This document shows positions 52,456-61,322 of a stretch of 64,000 nt of DNA, piece by piece. The notes under the pieces are model-generated. The model did not search any database and was not told where the DNA came from. It saw only the letters and a program-made list of their open reading frames with translations. Position numbers and translations under genes: made by a program. Numbering within the stretch: position 1 is the first letter of the stretch; each line of letters begins with the position of its first letter. The stretch is from the NCBI GenBank assembly GCA_049522195.1, contig JBEKOB010000002.1:75435-139434 (forward strand), read 5' to 3'. This stretch comes from UBA9647 sp049522195 (lineage in GTDB: Bacteria > Bacteroidota > Ignavibacteria > UBA10030).

Positions 52456-54942
52456 ATGAAAAACAGAGTCGTTTCATTCCCCGTTGAAGAAGTTGTCCCG
52501 GCGCTCATCGATGCACTGGCCGCATCAAACTGTGCCGTGCTCAGCGCTCCTCCCGGTGCAGGTAAAACTACGCGCGTCCCCCTTGTTTTACTTCAAGCTA
52601 CCTGGTTGGGAAAGAATCAAATCCTGATGCTTGAACCCCGCCGGCTTGCAGCCCGGCGCGCCGCATCGTACATGGCGCAACAATTGGGCGAACGGGTAGG
52701 ACAAACAGTCGGCTATCGCATTCGCGGCGATGCAGTGGTCAGCAAGGCTACCCGGATTGAAGTTGTCACAGAAGGAATTCTGACGCGCATGCTTCATGCC
52801 AATCCAGAACTACCTGGCGTCGGCCTCGTCATTTTTGATGAGTTTCATGAGCGGAGCATTCACGCCGATCTCGGACTTGCCTTCGCGCTTGATGTCCAGA
52901 AACATCTGCGGGAAGACTTGCGCGTGCTGGTCATGTCGGCGACGCTCGACGGCGTTGCGATCGCACGATTGCTGCAGGGAGCACCCGTTGTTGAGAGCGC
53001 GGGGAAAATGTACCCCGTGGAAACACGGTACGCGCGTTTCGCTTCGGAAAAACCGCTTGAAGTCCGGATCGCGGATGCAGTGGCCCGTGCCCTTGCGTCG
53101 GAGGAAGGAGACATTCTTGTGTTCCTTCCCGGCATGCGTGAGATCCGGCGTGTTGAAGAGAAACTCCAAGGCCAATCAAATGAAGACGTCGTAGTTCATA
53201 TTCTTCATGGCGATCTGTCAGCAAGCGTCCAGGAAGCTGCCCTCACACCCGCACCGCAGGGCAAACGGAAAGTCATCCTCTCGACAAGCATAGCGGAAAC
53301 CTCCCTTACGATCGATGGAGTGAGAATTGTTGTTGATTCTGGACTTGCGCGCACAGTGCGGTTCGATCCGCGGCGGGGCATGTCCGGACTCGTGACAATT
53401 CCTGTCTCACGCGCCGTTGCCGATCAGCGTCGCGGCCGGGCGGGAAGACAGAACGCGGGAGTCTGCTTTAGATTGTGGAGAGAAGAAGAGCATGTGCAAC
53501 TGCCCGAGTATCCGGTGCCGGAAATCCGGGTTTCGGATCTTGCGCACGCAGCGCTTGACTTGGCTCTGTGGGGTGCACCGATGGGCGAAGGGCTTTCGTT
53601 TCTTGATCCCCCACCCGCAGCCCATGTGGCACAAGCACAGGGAGTTCTCAAAGCCCTGGGGGCTCTGACCGATGACGGGCGCTTAACTCCGCACGGACGC
53701 ACGATGGCTGGTTTGCCGATACATCCGCGCCTCGCGCACATGATTATCAGAGGGAAAAAACTTGGTCGTGGAGTGGCTGCATGTGAGCTTGCTGCAATTC
53801 TTGAAGAGCGCGATCTCCTGGGAGGTGGGGCAAAAGCGGATGTGGATTTGGCCTCGCGCATCGATGCGTTTCGACGTGGCCGCGGGCTTGCAGTGGGTGT
53901 GCACGATCGTATCGCGGCACAGAAACGCCGACTGATGGACATGGTGGACATTGAAGATGATCGGGAGGGCGATTCAGAGTGTGGAATTCTGGTGGCCCTT
54001 GCTTATCCAGAGCGCATTGCGCGGAAACGGGCCGCACGTGGAGGAAGCTACCAACTCGCGAACGGCACGATCGCTGTGCTCCCCCATGGGAATCTCGGTC
54101 GCGAAGAGTTCCTTGCGATAGCGGATATTGATGTGGGTAGTGGTGATGCGAAAATCTATCTCGCTGCTTCTATTAAAGAGAACGAGCTCGAGGGGGCGTT
54201 TTCGGAAGAGATCCTGAATGAAAAAGAGATTGAATGGAATGATGTCAAACGACAAGTAAGAGCAAGAAGTGTGCGAAAGCTCGGGGCTGTCGTGCTGAGC
54301 GAACAACCACTGGAGCCGACGGGGGAAGAAATTACCCAGGCTCTGATAGAAGGGATTCGGCGAACAGGATTGCAGTGTCTGCCGTGGGAGAAGGGGTCGG
54401 ATCGGTTTCGCTCACGTGTTCAGTGGGTCCGCAGATCGATCAAAGAAATCTCTGAGTGGCCGGATCTCTCTGATGACGCGCTCAGGGCATCGCTTGAAAA
54501 CTGGCTGGCGCCGTTTCTTGATCGGATGTGGAAGTTGGATCAGTTGCAGCGGCTGGATCTTGTGGAAATCCTTCGATCAATGTTCAATCATCAGCAACTG
54601 CGTGACCTCGATCGCCTCGCTCCTTCACAATTGCTGGTGCCCAGCGGTTCGCGTATCGCTTTGGATTACTCACCAACCGATCACCCCGCGCTTTCGGTGA
54701 AACTCCAGGAGTTATTCGGGCTGACCGAAACTCCCCGCGTCGGCGGCGGAATAATTCCCGTCACAATTCATCTGCTCTCCCCCGCGGCGCGGCCCCTGGC
54801 TGTGACGCAGGATCTCCGCAGTTTCTGGCAAAATGTTTATCCTGAAATCAGAAAGCAGCTCCGCGCTCGATATCCGAAGCATCCGTGGCCGGAGAATCCG
54901 ATGACAGCAACCCCGACTCGCCGGACGATCAGGAAAAAATAG
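52456..54942 (+). CDS. hrpB: ATP-dependent helicase HrpB
   Basis: DEAH-box helicase of the HrpB family. Begun at ATG 52456, where family members usually start (VVSFPVEEVVPALIDALAAS), it has 828 residues. Walker A SAPPGAGKTTRVPLVLL, the DEFHERS motif in LVIFDEFHERSIHADL, VMSATLD, then ILSTSIAETSLTIDGVRIVV and QRRGRAGRQNAGVCFRLW, all in normal order. The C-terminal HrpB-specific part (RPLAVTQDLRSFWQNVYPEI, KQLRARYPKHPWPENP) is complete. HrpB's exact role in bacteria is unsettled, probably RNA metabolism. Earlier ATG codons at 52387 and 52423 are less likely. Confidence 0.94.
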   Translation: MKNRVVSFPVEEVVPALIDALAASNCAVLSAPPGAGKTTRVPLVLLQATWLGKNQILMLEPRRLAARRAASYMAQQLGERVGQTVGYRIRGDAVVSKATRIEVVTEGILTRMLHANPELPGVGLVIFDEFHERSIHADLGLAFALDVQKHLREDLRVLVMSATLDGVAIARLLQGAPVVESAGKMYPVETRYARFASEKPLEVRIADAVARALASEEGDILVFLPGMREIRRVEEKLQGQSNEDVVVHILHGDLSASVQEAALTPAPQGKRKVILSTSIAETSLTIDGVRIVVDSGLARTVRFDPRRGMSGLVTIPVSRAVADQRRGRAGRQNAGVCFRLWREEEHVQLPEYPVPEIRVSDLAHAALDLALWGAPMGEGLSFLDPPPAAHVAQAQGVLKALGALTDDGRLTPHGRTMAGLPIHPRLAHMIIRGKKLGRGVAACELAAILEERDLLGGGAKADVDLASRIDAFRRGRGLAVGVHDRIAAQKRRLMDMVDIEDDREGDSECGILVALAYPERIARKRAARGGSYQLANGTIAVLPHGNLGREEFLAIADIDVGSGDAKIYLAASIKENELEGAFSEEILNEKEIEWNDVKRQVRARSVRKLGAVVLSEQPLEPTGEEITQALIEGIRRTGLQCLPWEKGSDRFRSRVQWVRRSIKEISEWPDLSDDALRASLENWLAPFLDRMWKLDQLQRLDLVEILRSMFNHQQLRDLDRLAPSQLLVPSGSRIALDYSPTDHPALSVKLQELFGLTETPRVGGGIIPVTIHLLSPAARPLAVTQDLRSFWQNVYPEIRKQLRARYPKHPWPENPMTATPTRRTIRKK

Positions 54943-55022
54943 AACGCGAAAGTCCCATACACCTCAAAGGAAACCCTCGTGTGGGTGCACGAGACTTCAT
55001 TGAACCCTTCAAACACACTTTC

Positions 55023-55700
55023 TTATACGGCGTTCCATATCCCGAAGAACAATAAGACGCTGCCCCATGAGTTCCCTGTTGTTTCCGGTATAATCACTAC
55101 CGCATACGTCACCAGTGCGCCGAGGATCCAGGTCACATCGATCGTATGGTCGGTGAGAAGATGAACAATGACATTCACGACGATGATGACGATCGGTCCA
55201 GGCTTGAGCCAGGGGTTCTGGGTTTTGACCAGCGCGCTGACCTTCTTTGATGCAAACATCAACGTGAACCCCTCGAAGAATCCCCACGATGCTGCAATCA
55301 ACAGAAGGCCGACAGCATTGAGCGGTAGAGGAAGACCGGCGGCCGTTGCCGTCACCGAAATTCTCCTGAGCGGTAACCATTGGACTTTTCCTTCGATGAG
55401 ATATGTGAGGAGGAGAAACACAAGAATGCTGGCGAGGCCGATGGCGAGCGAGAGCGTCGTGTTGTTCTTCACAAATCCGTACGATGAAAACCGCTCCTTG
55501 CGGATAAGCATGACGATCACGGGGCCGAGTCCCGCAGCGCCAAACTCTATCAATGCATACACCGCAATGGACGCGAGGCCAGTCAGGCCTTTGAGGTTAT
55601 CCTTGAAGCTCATGTAAAGTGCAATCGCCACGGTGGTGACGACACCGAGAACGAAGAGATCGACAAGTGTGGACTTGTTTCGTTTGAAGAAATCTTTCAT
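55023..55700 (-). CDS. Polytopic membrane protein, family not recognised
   Basis: A 225-residue protein if begun at ATG 55700 (MKDFFKRNKSTLVDLFVLGV). It has about six hydrophobic segments (LFVLGVVTTVAIALYMSF; GAAGLGPVIVMLI; LSLAIGLASILVFLLLTYLI; LPLNAVGLLLIAASWGFFEG; GPIVIIVVNVIVHLLTDH; LGALVTYAVVIIPE). The FFEG and HLLTDH parts recall CPBP-type membrane proteases, but the EExxxR motif is not present, so that assignment is not made. It lies downstream of the RAYT region. Confidence 0.65.
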   Translation of the reverse strand: MKDFFKRNKSTLVDLFVLGVVTTVAIALYMSFKDNLKGLTGLASIAVYALIEFGAAGLGPVIVMLIRKERFSSYGFVKNNTTLSLAIGLASILVFLLLTYLIEGKVQWLPLRRISVTATAAGLPLPLNAVGLLLIAASWGFFEGFTLMFASKKVSALVKTQNPWLKPGPIVIIVVNVIVHLLTDHTIDVTWILGALVTYAVVIIPETTGNSWGSVLLFFGIWNAV

Positions 55701-55793
55701 GGTTTGTTCTCTTTCCTGGCAAATTCCACCCGCGTCAAAAGGAATCCTCCTTTGGGCGTATGTTACTTCACTGCGCGGAGCGACCAACCAGGT

Positions 55794-55855
55794 TCATTCC
55801 ACCGATTTGATGATCTGCACCGGTCCCAACAACCCGGACGCGACCAGCGGAATCA
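55794..55855 (-). pseudogene. 3' stub of a second GH106-type gene, abutting the RAYT gene
   Basis: An in-frame piece ending at TGA (55794-55796) reads MIPLVASGLLGPVQIIKSVE, matching the end of the intact GH106 gene at 56567 (LLPSGLLGPVQIFREIE). The 26 bases at 55813-55838 are identical to 56586-56611. The rest of the paralogue is missing and RAYT sequence takes its place. Confidence 0.75.
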
Positions 55856-56479
55856 TTATTCCATCCACAGGTCGGCCGGGCTGGGATTATTGCGATCGGC
55901 TTCCCACTTGGCGGGATTGTTCCGGATGTAATCGCGGATGCGCCCCAATTCACTGTTGCTGCGGATGATATGGTCGTAAAATCGTGGTTGCCATTCAAAA
56001 TCCTCGAGACCGTTGGCGTGACACAGCTTTGTTACGGCGGATTTGTATGATCGAATCATCGTGCTCAGCGATCCACGTTTTGGTGAGATGTCGGACATGA
56101 ATTCGTTGATATTACTTGGAGCGACGTTGCATGCAACGTCGCTAACAGGGACGTCGTCATCAAAGGTGTGTGCGATCCCGGAGGCAGATCCGTTGGGGTG
56201 ATCGCGCCTGCCGCACAAAACCAAGATGCCGTGCACATGATTCGGCATGACGGTGAATTCATCTATTGCAACATTCCTGTGATGTTTGGGTATTTCCAGC
56301 CAGCAGTTGTGTGCAATTCCACCGATTTCGTTTCGAAGCATCTTACTTTGAATTACTTCTCCGAAGAACTCCACCAGCCCTTTCGTGCATATGGTGACGA
56401 AGTACTCTCCCGGCGACGAGTAATCGAACCCTTTTAATCTCGCCGATTCAATCCGGTATTTGTCCCTGTAGAGCGACAT
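55856..56479 (-). CDS. REP-associated tyrosine transposase (RAYT, Y1/HUH type)
   Basis: A 207-residue single-domain Y1 transposase. The N-terminal motif DYSSPGEYFVTICTKGLVEF, VAIDEFTVMPNHVHGILVLC with the HUH pair His-x-His (HVH), the downstream tyrosine region (SYKSAVTKLCHANGLEDFEW) and the C-terminal YDHIIRSNSELGRIRDYIRN with the YIxxNP ending are all typical of the REP-associated (RAYT/TnpA-REP) group. These enzymes nick single-stranded palindromic DNA. An in-frame perfect palindrome at 56121-56142 encodes SDVACNVA. It lies between two copies of a GH106 gene end, and the window is full of palindromic repeats, which are its likely substrates. Confidence 0.9.
   Translation of the reverse strand: MSLYRDKYRIESARLKGFDYSSPGEYFVTICTKGLVEFFGEVIQSKMLRNEIGGIAHNCWLEIPKHHRNVAIDEFTVMPNHVHGILVLCGRRDHPNGSASGIAHTFDDDVPVSDVACNVAPSNINEFMSDISPKRGSLSTMIRSYKSAVTKLCHANGLEDFEWQPRFYDHIIRSNSELGRIRDYIRNNPAKWEADRNNPSPADLWME
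56121..56142. repeat. Perfect 22-bp palindrome inside the RAYT gene
   Basis: GC followed by GACGTTGCATGCAACGTC and GC is a perfect palindrome of 22 bases. It encodes part of DVACNVA in the RAYT protein. Sequences of this type recur in RAYT genes of other bacteria, as far as I recall. Confidence 0.85.
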
Positions 56480-56566
56480 ACACGTTTGTCGAAGAATCGC
56501 ACATTGTTCCGAGGTCGATCATCAACGGTCACCGTGAATTAACGCACCCACTTCCGAGAATTCTTG

Positions 56567-59500
56567 TTACTCTATCTCTCTGAAAATCTGCACCGGTCCC
56601 AACAACCCGGATGGCAACAGCGGAGAATCCTTCGTGAAATGCCGCCACGTCGCAAATGTGTACCGCCCCTTGGACGGACGCGGCTCGTTCTTCAGAAGCC
56701 AGTCAGGCCAGCGAAGCAGGTTACCATTCTTTCCGTATTCTGCATCAGGCGGCTGGAACTCATCACCGATCAGCCGATTCGGCCAGAGATTTGCGACCTC
56801 GATCTCGAGCTTGTTCCCGCTTTTCTGAACTGCATCTGTTATATCCACACGCCAGGGAGCGCACCAGAGGACACCCAAATCGTGTCCATTGAGGCGAACA
56901 CGAGCCATGTTGAAGACCTTCCCAAGGTCGAGCCATAACCGCGCAGACTTTTTCATCCCCCGATTGACAGAAATCGGCAGATCAAACTTCTTCCGGTACG
57001 TCGCCGTTCCAGAATAATACTTCACCCCCTCTTCCGGTCGCGTGCTCCAATCTTCCAGCGATTCAAATCTGATGTTCTCCGGTCCGCCCAGATGCGGATC
57101 AAACGAGACATCCCAGGATCCTTCAAGGCTGCCGGCAAGAAGAGTGTTCGGATAGTTTTGATCGGGGAGATTTTTTTCTCTTGAAGATGCCTCGAAGACA
57201 ATAAAACAAGATTGCGCGGCCTCGAATTGAAGTGTGATTGATGTCCGGCCGTCGTGCGACACATACTCTGGCAAATCGTGTATCTCACCCGTCACGGCAT
57301 CCCAAAGCTGCGGACGCTTTCCATCAACACGAAATGTGCATTGAGCTGAAACAGTCTGGTCGGTTGGATTAGCTAAGAAGTAGACGTCCTTTGCTTCGAC
57401 ACGACGGTGTGTGTAGCGAAGCATGGCATCAGATTCAAAATCCGGTGCGATCCTCATTGTACTCAACAGAGATGTAACGATGCTAAAATCTCCATATTGC
57501 TCTGGGCCCGAAGCTGTCGACCGCGTCGCCGGCGGAGGAACATCCTTTGCGGCCGATTGTCTCCACACAACACGTCCTTTTCCCAGCCGGTGTTCAGTGA
57601 CGCGTATCCCGTCTGAATCGCCCCAGAGCTCATCAGCAAGTCTCTTCACCTCGGCATCGCAGTTGGGATAGCCCGACAAGCTGGGCGACTTGAGGACGCG
57701 AGAACCAATGACCGTTGCGCCCGCTTCCACCAGCTGCTTTATCTTGCGCAGCAGCGCCGGTGTCATTGTCTCCCGTTCCGGGAGAACAAGCACTCGATAG
57801 CTCATGCCATCGGGCAACACAAGAAGGCCGTCTTTTACTGACATGGTAGAAAGGACGATCTCTGGCGCGCAGCCGTCAAAGTTATAACCCAGCCGGTCCG
57901 GAGGATTTCCTCTGACGGCCGACGTTGGCGGGCGAAACACCTGCGGAGATCCCTCGGGGACAAGAAAACACACATCAGCAACCGGAAGTCCCTGACGCAG
58001 CACGTACTGGCAGCGGGAAAGATATGTGTGATATGCAGGAACCATGCTCCACCAGGTCTGCGTACGCTCCCAATGCACACCGTATGGACCCATGGTCATT
58101 CCCGGAAGTCGATTCAACCACGGTTGATGTTGAGAGCGGTGAAAAACGAATCGATTGACCCCGGCGGCAAAAGCCCAGTCACCAAGAATTTTCATCGCAG
58201 TCGGATAGGCGAGCCAGTGTTCTTCGTCGCTTGAGGTGAAGGACTCTGCCGCGACCACACTCTTTCCGTTCGTGTGAGCAACTGAGGTTGCTTCAAGAAC
58301 CGAGAAGCTTGTGTTGAATCCGTACATCCAGAATTCGCACATCGGCACATCGGCGATGCCTCCGAGGCTCATGTCCGCACAGGGCGTCATGTCATACGGC
58401 TCGATGGAAAGGCCAAATCCATTTCGGTGGCCAAGCTCCTTGAGATGGAGCGCATGATTCTTTAAAAGAAGCTCCTCAGCCGTCTTGCGGAGATCCCAGA
58501 GAAATCGTTCAGAAAGTTCGCGGCTGCCGACAATGTGACCGGAGATCACGGGGAGGTATGGGTAAAGATCGTACCCGCGCAGGTGCTTGAATTCTTCGCG
58601 GAAAGCGGGAGTCCAGTTTTGTGCCCCCATTTCCCAGCTGTCCATATGAAGCCATTTCCATCCGGCATCGCTTCTGGTTTTGCGCGGCCCGATATCGCGG
58701 AGCAAACTACCGATAAACGCATCGAAATGGGCATTGAGTGCGGTGGTATCAAGCTTGTCGGATTCCAGACCAAGCCCCGGGACCGGCGCCGGGCGCGTGG
58801 TAGCTCCGGTGCTTGTGTTTCCGAAGCGCATAATCGTCCAGCTTCCGTCAGGTACATCCCAAAGAAGCTTTCCTCCTGCAGTCATTGAAGCTGAGAGATC
58901 AATGACGCGATTCGTAGGTACGGCAGCCCCCTGTGGAACAGGCGGATACGTCGCTGGTGCAGGAAGGAACGGTTTAACGTTCGGTTGTGACGAGTATGGA
59001 GCACGAACATAGAGTGCTTTTTCATCGATGTTGGCGATTCGTTCGTTCCCGCTGGGAGTCGGGAAGGCGAGCACGGTGACGTCTTGGTAAAATTCATTCT
59101 TCGTTTTCTCGAGTTCGGGTGGAAGCAAACCGTCGCCGAAGAACGCCGGCCAGCGCGCAGGTTGTCGGAGGAGGCCATCGAAGTGCATCGGACCCGTCAC
59201 GACGGTGTCGCTTCCAACAATGTGCATCATCGATTGTTCAGGCTTAACCCATGGTCCGCCACTCCCCGTCCAGCCCGGACCAGCCATGAGAGTCACCTGC
59301 AATCCGAGCCGTTCTGCTTCGTTGACGACGTGCTTGAAGAGTGCGCGCCACTCAGGACTCATGAAGCTGATCTGCCCGCGGGGAATACCGACATTCACCT
59401 CCATGATGATCACCCCGCCGATGCCGGCCTGTTTCATGGATTCAAGGTCAGCGGTGATTCCCTCCCGGTTGATATTGCCGTCCATCCAGACCCAGTAAAC

Positions 59501-59617
59501 CCATGGGCGTGCAGATTCAGGCGGTCGCAGAAAATTCTCGCGCAGGTTGTCTGTTTGTGCTGAAGAATTTGAAAGGGCGATAACGCTGAGGAGAACACAA
59601 AAAAGGAGTTTCTGCAT
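56567..59617 (-). CDS. Exported glycoside hydrolase family 106 (alpha-L-rhamnosidase type)
   Basis: A 1016-residue secreted enzyme with a signal peptide (MQKLLFCVLLSVIALSNSSA). The N-terminal GH106 signature is clear: RPWVYWVWMDGNINREGITA, DLESMKQAGIGGVIIMEVN, MSPEWRALFKHVVNEAERLG, and later WKWLHMDSWEMGAQNWTPAF and VVAAESFTSSDEEHW. The C-terminal part contains a beta-sandwich carbohydrate-binding-like segment (GTATYRKKFDLPISVNRGMK; ARLWLDLGKVFNMARVRLNG). It would release L-rhamnose from plant or algal polysaccharides, matching the RhaT symporter in this window. Near its end, 26 bases are duplicated at 55813. Confidence 0.9.
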   Translation of the reverse strand: MQKLLFCVLLSVIALSNSSAQTDNLRENFLRPPESARPWVYWVWMDGNINREGITADLESMKQAGIGGVIIMEVNVGIPRGQISFMSPEWRALFKHVVNEAERLGLQVTLMAGPGWTGSGGPWVKPEQSMMHIVGSDTVVTGPMHFDGLLRQPARWPAFFGDGLLPPELEKTKNEFYQDVTVLAFPTPSGNERIANIDEKALYVRAPYSSQPNVKPFLPAPATYPPVPQGAAVPTNRVIDLSASMTAGGKLLWDVPDGSWTIMRFGNTSTGATTRPAPVPGLGLESDKLDTTALNAHFDAFIGSLLRDIGPRKTRSDAGWKWLHMDSWEMGAQNWTPAFREEFKHLRGYDLYPYLPVISGHIVGSRELSERFLWDLRKTAEELLLKNHALHLKELGHRNGFGLSIEPYDMTPCADMSLGGIADVPMCEFWMYGFNTSFSVLEATSVAHTNGKSVVAAESFTSSDEEHWLAYPTAMKILGDWAFAAGVNRFVFHRSQHQPWLNRLPGMTMGPYGVHWERTQTWWSMVPAYHTYLSRCQYVLRQGLPVADVCFLVPEGSPQVFRPPTSAVRGNPPDRLGYNFDGCAPEIVLSTMSVKDGLLVLPDGMSYRVLVLPERETMTPALLRKIKQLVEAGATVIGSRVLKSPSLSGYPNCDAEVKRLADELWGDSDGIRVTEHRLGKGRVVWRQSAAKDVPPPATRSTASGPEQYGDFSIVTSLLSTMRIAPDFESDAMLRYTHRRVEAKDVYFLANPTDQTVSAQCTFRVDGKRPQLWDAVTGEIHDLPEYVSHDGRTSITLQFEAAQSCFIVFEASSREKNLPDQNYPNTLLAGSLEGSWDVSFDPHLGGPENIRFESLEDWSTRPEEGVKYYSGTATYRKKFDLPISVNRGMKKSARLWLDLGKVFNMARVRLNGHDLGVLWCAPWRVDITDAVQKSGNKLEIEVANLWPNRLIGDEFQPPDAEYGKNGNLLRWPDWLLKNEPRPSKGRYTFATWRHFTKDSPLLPSGLLGPVQIFREIE

Positions 59618-59768
59618 GGTGTCATTCCTTTTATTTTCGAGCCGAACAATACGTCATCGGAACAATTACTATGGGTAATGTAGTCAATAGTCTCAGGTAT
59701 TGGCAAGTTGTGCGAGAGATGTATGAAGAATACTCACCGCTCAGATCATCATACACAATTCTCAAAAG

Positions 59769-59797
59769 TTGCTATTGACTGAATCGAGGTCTACATT
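59769..59797 (+). promoter_or_regulatory. Candidate promoter for the beta-repeat protein
   Basis: TTGCTA at 59769-59774 and TACATT at 59792-59797 are 17 nt apart, a sigma-70-type spacing. The same stretch also fits TTG / TAnnTTTG loosely. It lies about 50 bp before the ATG. Confidence 0.35.
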
Positions 59798-59846
59798 GAA
59801 AGCAGCGATACTACCATAAGTTTCAGAGCCCATCGGGAGGAAGCGC

Positions 59847-60134
59847 ATGAGTGTTTTCAGAATGTCTGGTTCGGGGCTATACAATTCACACCGTCACCTT
59901 ATTGCGAAATCGAAGGGGGAGAGCATTTTTGACGCGGATAATCAAAGAGTTGGTGTCATCCGCGGCAATAATCTCTTTGATTGTGGGGATAGAAAAATGA
60001 TGACCGTGCGCGGATCGGGGATCTACGATGCGGACAACAATAAGATTGGGACGCTTTCAGAAGTGATGAAGGCGATCGAAGGAGGAATAGAAGGAGTGAT
60101 GTGTGCAGCTCTATGGTACTGCTTCATCCGCTGA
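59847..60134 (+). CDS. Small repetitive beta-strand protein (4-fold beta flower-like)
   Basis: A 95-residue protein with GGGAGG before the ATG. Four short units are visible: SGSGLYNSHRHLIAKSKG, ESIFDADNQRVGVIRGNN, LFDCGDRKMMTVRGSG and IYDADNNKIGTLSEVMK, each with a strand-turn pattern around an aspartate or asparagine. A small propeller or 4-fold beta flower fold fits, from memory of that family. The C-terminal part ends with a hydrophobic segment. Function unknown. Confidence 0.7.
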   Translation: MSVFRMSGSGLYNSHRHLIAKSKGESIFDADNQRVGVIRGNNLFDCGDRKMMTVRGSGIYDADNNKIGTLSEVMKAIEGGIEGVMCAALWYCFIR

Positions 60135-60146
60135 TCCGCCCCGGTC

Positions 60147-60176
60147 GATCGGGAAGCAATTAGTAGCTTTCCGATC
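60147..60176. terminator. Hairpin between convergent genes
   Basis: GATCGGGAAGC and GCTTTCCGATC pair over 11 positions with one wobble around AATTAGTA, 13 bp after the plus-strand gene stop. No long T-tract follows, so it is a probable but not certain terminator for one or both flanking genes. Confidence 0.5.
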
Positions 60177-60230
60177 TATATGTTTGAGGCCCGACCCTCA
60201 TACCCCCCACTGCTGCACCCGCTCCATACC

Positions 60231-60668
60231 TCATTCACAATCGTCTATGATTTTGCAGGCATCTTGTACACATGGTAGGCAGACTGTGGCCGAGAGTTTT
60301 CGCTCATTATAATCGCTCTTCCCTTCTTCCGTATCAATGTCGCACCCGAGCAATTCGCGGCATGAAATTGTGCCATGGAGTTGACGGAAACGCCGCGTGA
60401 AAACTTTGACCTGGGCGTACGTTGTTTCTTTGGCTGCGGTATCATTGGCGTCGGTCATTCCATGCTTGCAGCCGATGACCATATAGGCGCCCGTAACGGC
60501 GCCGCACACCTCCTGCTGCCTCCCCATCCCCGCCCCGAAACCCGTGGAGATGCGCAATGCATCGTCTTCCTTGACCCCCAGCAACGGTGTGTATGCGGAG
60601 AAGACCGCCTGGGCACAATTGAATCCTCCCTTGAAGCGATCTGTTGCGTCGTCTATTCTTGATTTCAT
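60231..60668 (-). CDS. C_GCAxxG_C_C family protein
   Basis: A 145-residue cytoplasmic-looking protein of the C_GCAxxG_C_C family: GFNCAQAVFSAYTPLLG near the start (the C-GCA motif in its NCAQAVF variant), GFGAGMGRQQEVCGAVTGAY, HGTISCRELLGCDI and KLSATVCLPCVQDACKII with a C-x2-C. Members are thought to bind a metal or carry redox disulfides; role unknown. It lies 37 bp downstream of the YdeI-like gene on the same strand. Confidence 0.85.
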   Translation of the reverse strand: MKSRIDDATDRFKGGFNCAQAVFSAYTPLLGVKEDDALRISTGFGAGMGRQQEVCGAVTGAYMVIGCKHGMTDANDTAAKETTYAQVKVFTRRFRQLHGTISCRELLGCDIDTEEGKSDYNERKLSATVCLPCVQDACKIIDDCE

Positions 60669-60704
60669 AAGTGGCCTTCTTTGCGGGTCGGAACGTGGAC
60701 TTCG

Positions 60705-61322
60705 TTATTTTCCTCCGCTCTTTTCACGCCTCAGCGGTGCGATTCTTATGCCGGAGCTTGAATCGGAGATCAATGTGGCAAATCGTCTCTGCCGTGTTGT
60801 TTCCTGTTTCGCACTCACGATCCACCACGTGACGATCTTGCGATACCATGGCGGCTGGGATTGGAAGAATTCCCATGCGCGTTGGTTGGCGCGAAATTGC
60901 TTTTCGAAAACTGTTCCCAGGGTAACACGCTTTCGCTCGAACGAGTACAAATTGGACTTCTTCGCGTCGCGGGCCTCGAACGCTTTCTTGCCAGCGGGCT
61001 GCATCAGTCCAAGCCGCGTCAATTGCCGGGCACGCTTGCTGTTCACAGCGCTCCAGGTGCTCGTGGGCTTTCGCGGCGTAAAGCGTATCACGTAGCTCTC
61101 TGAGTTGAACGACTTCCGCAGCCCATCGATCCAGCCAAAGCAGAGCGCCTGATCAACAGATTCAGGCCACGTAATGCTTGGCTTGCCGGTCGCTTTCTTG
61201 TGAAACCCAACCCAGAGTTCTGTCGCCGAGGCATGGTTTTTCTTCAGCCATTGGCGAAACGCTTCCGGTGTGGCGAAAAACGTTGGTTTGAACTTGGGCG
61301 GTTTCGAAGGTCTTTCTGCCAT
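60705..61322 (-). CDS. YdeI/OmpD-associated family protein
   Basis: A 205-residue protein. ATG at 61322 (MAERPSKPPKFKPTFFATPE) is preferred to an upstream TTG. It has the family N-terminus FRQWLKKNHASATELWVGFH, ITWPESVDQALCFGWIDGLR, then FTPRKPTSTWSAVNSKRARQ, LTRLGLMQPAGKKAFEAR and a C-terminal WYRKIVTWWIVSAKQETTRQ. The family is named from a proposed role in bacteriocin tolerance but its biochemistry is unknown. A shorter remnant of another member lies at 26667-26840. Confidence 0.85.
   Translation of the reverse strand: MAERPSKPPKFKPTFFATPEAFRQWLKKNHASATELWVGFHKKATGKPSITWPESVDQALCFGWIDGLRKSFNSESYVIRFTPRKPTSTWSAVNSKRARQLTRLGLMQPAGKKAFEARDAKKSNLYSFERKRVTLGTVFEKQFRANQRAWEFFQSQPPWYRKIVTWWIVSAKQETTRQRRFATLISDSSSGIRIAPLRREKSGGK

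Noticed and set aside
55023..55700. CPBP-type membrane protease
   Set aside because: General membrane layout and an FFEG sequence fit, but the EExxxR motif is missing.
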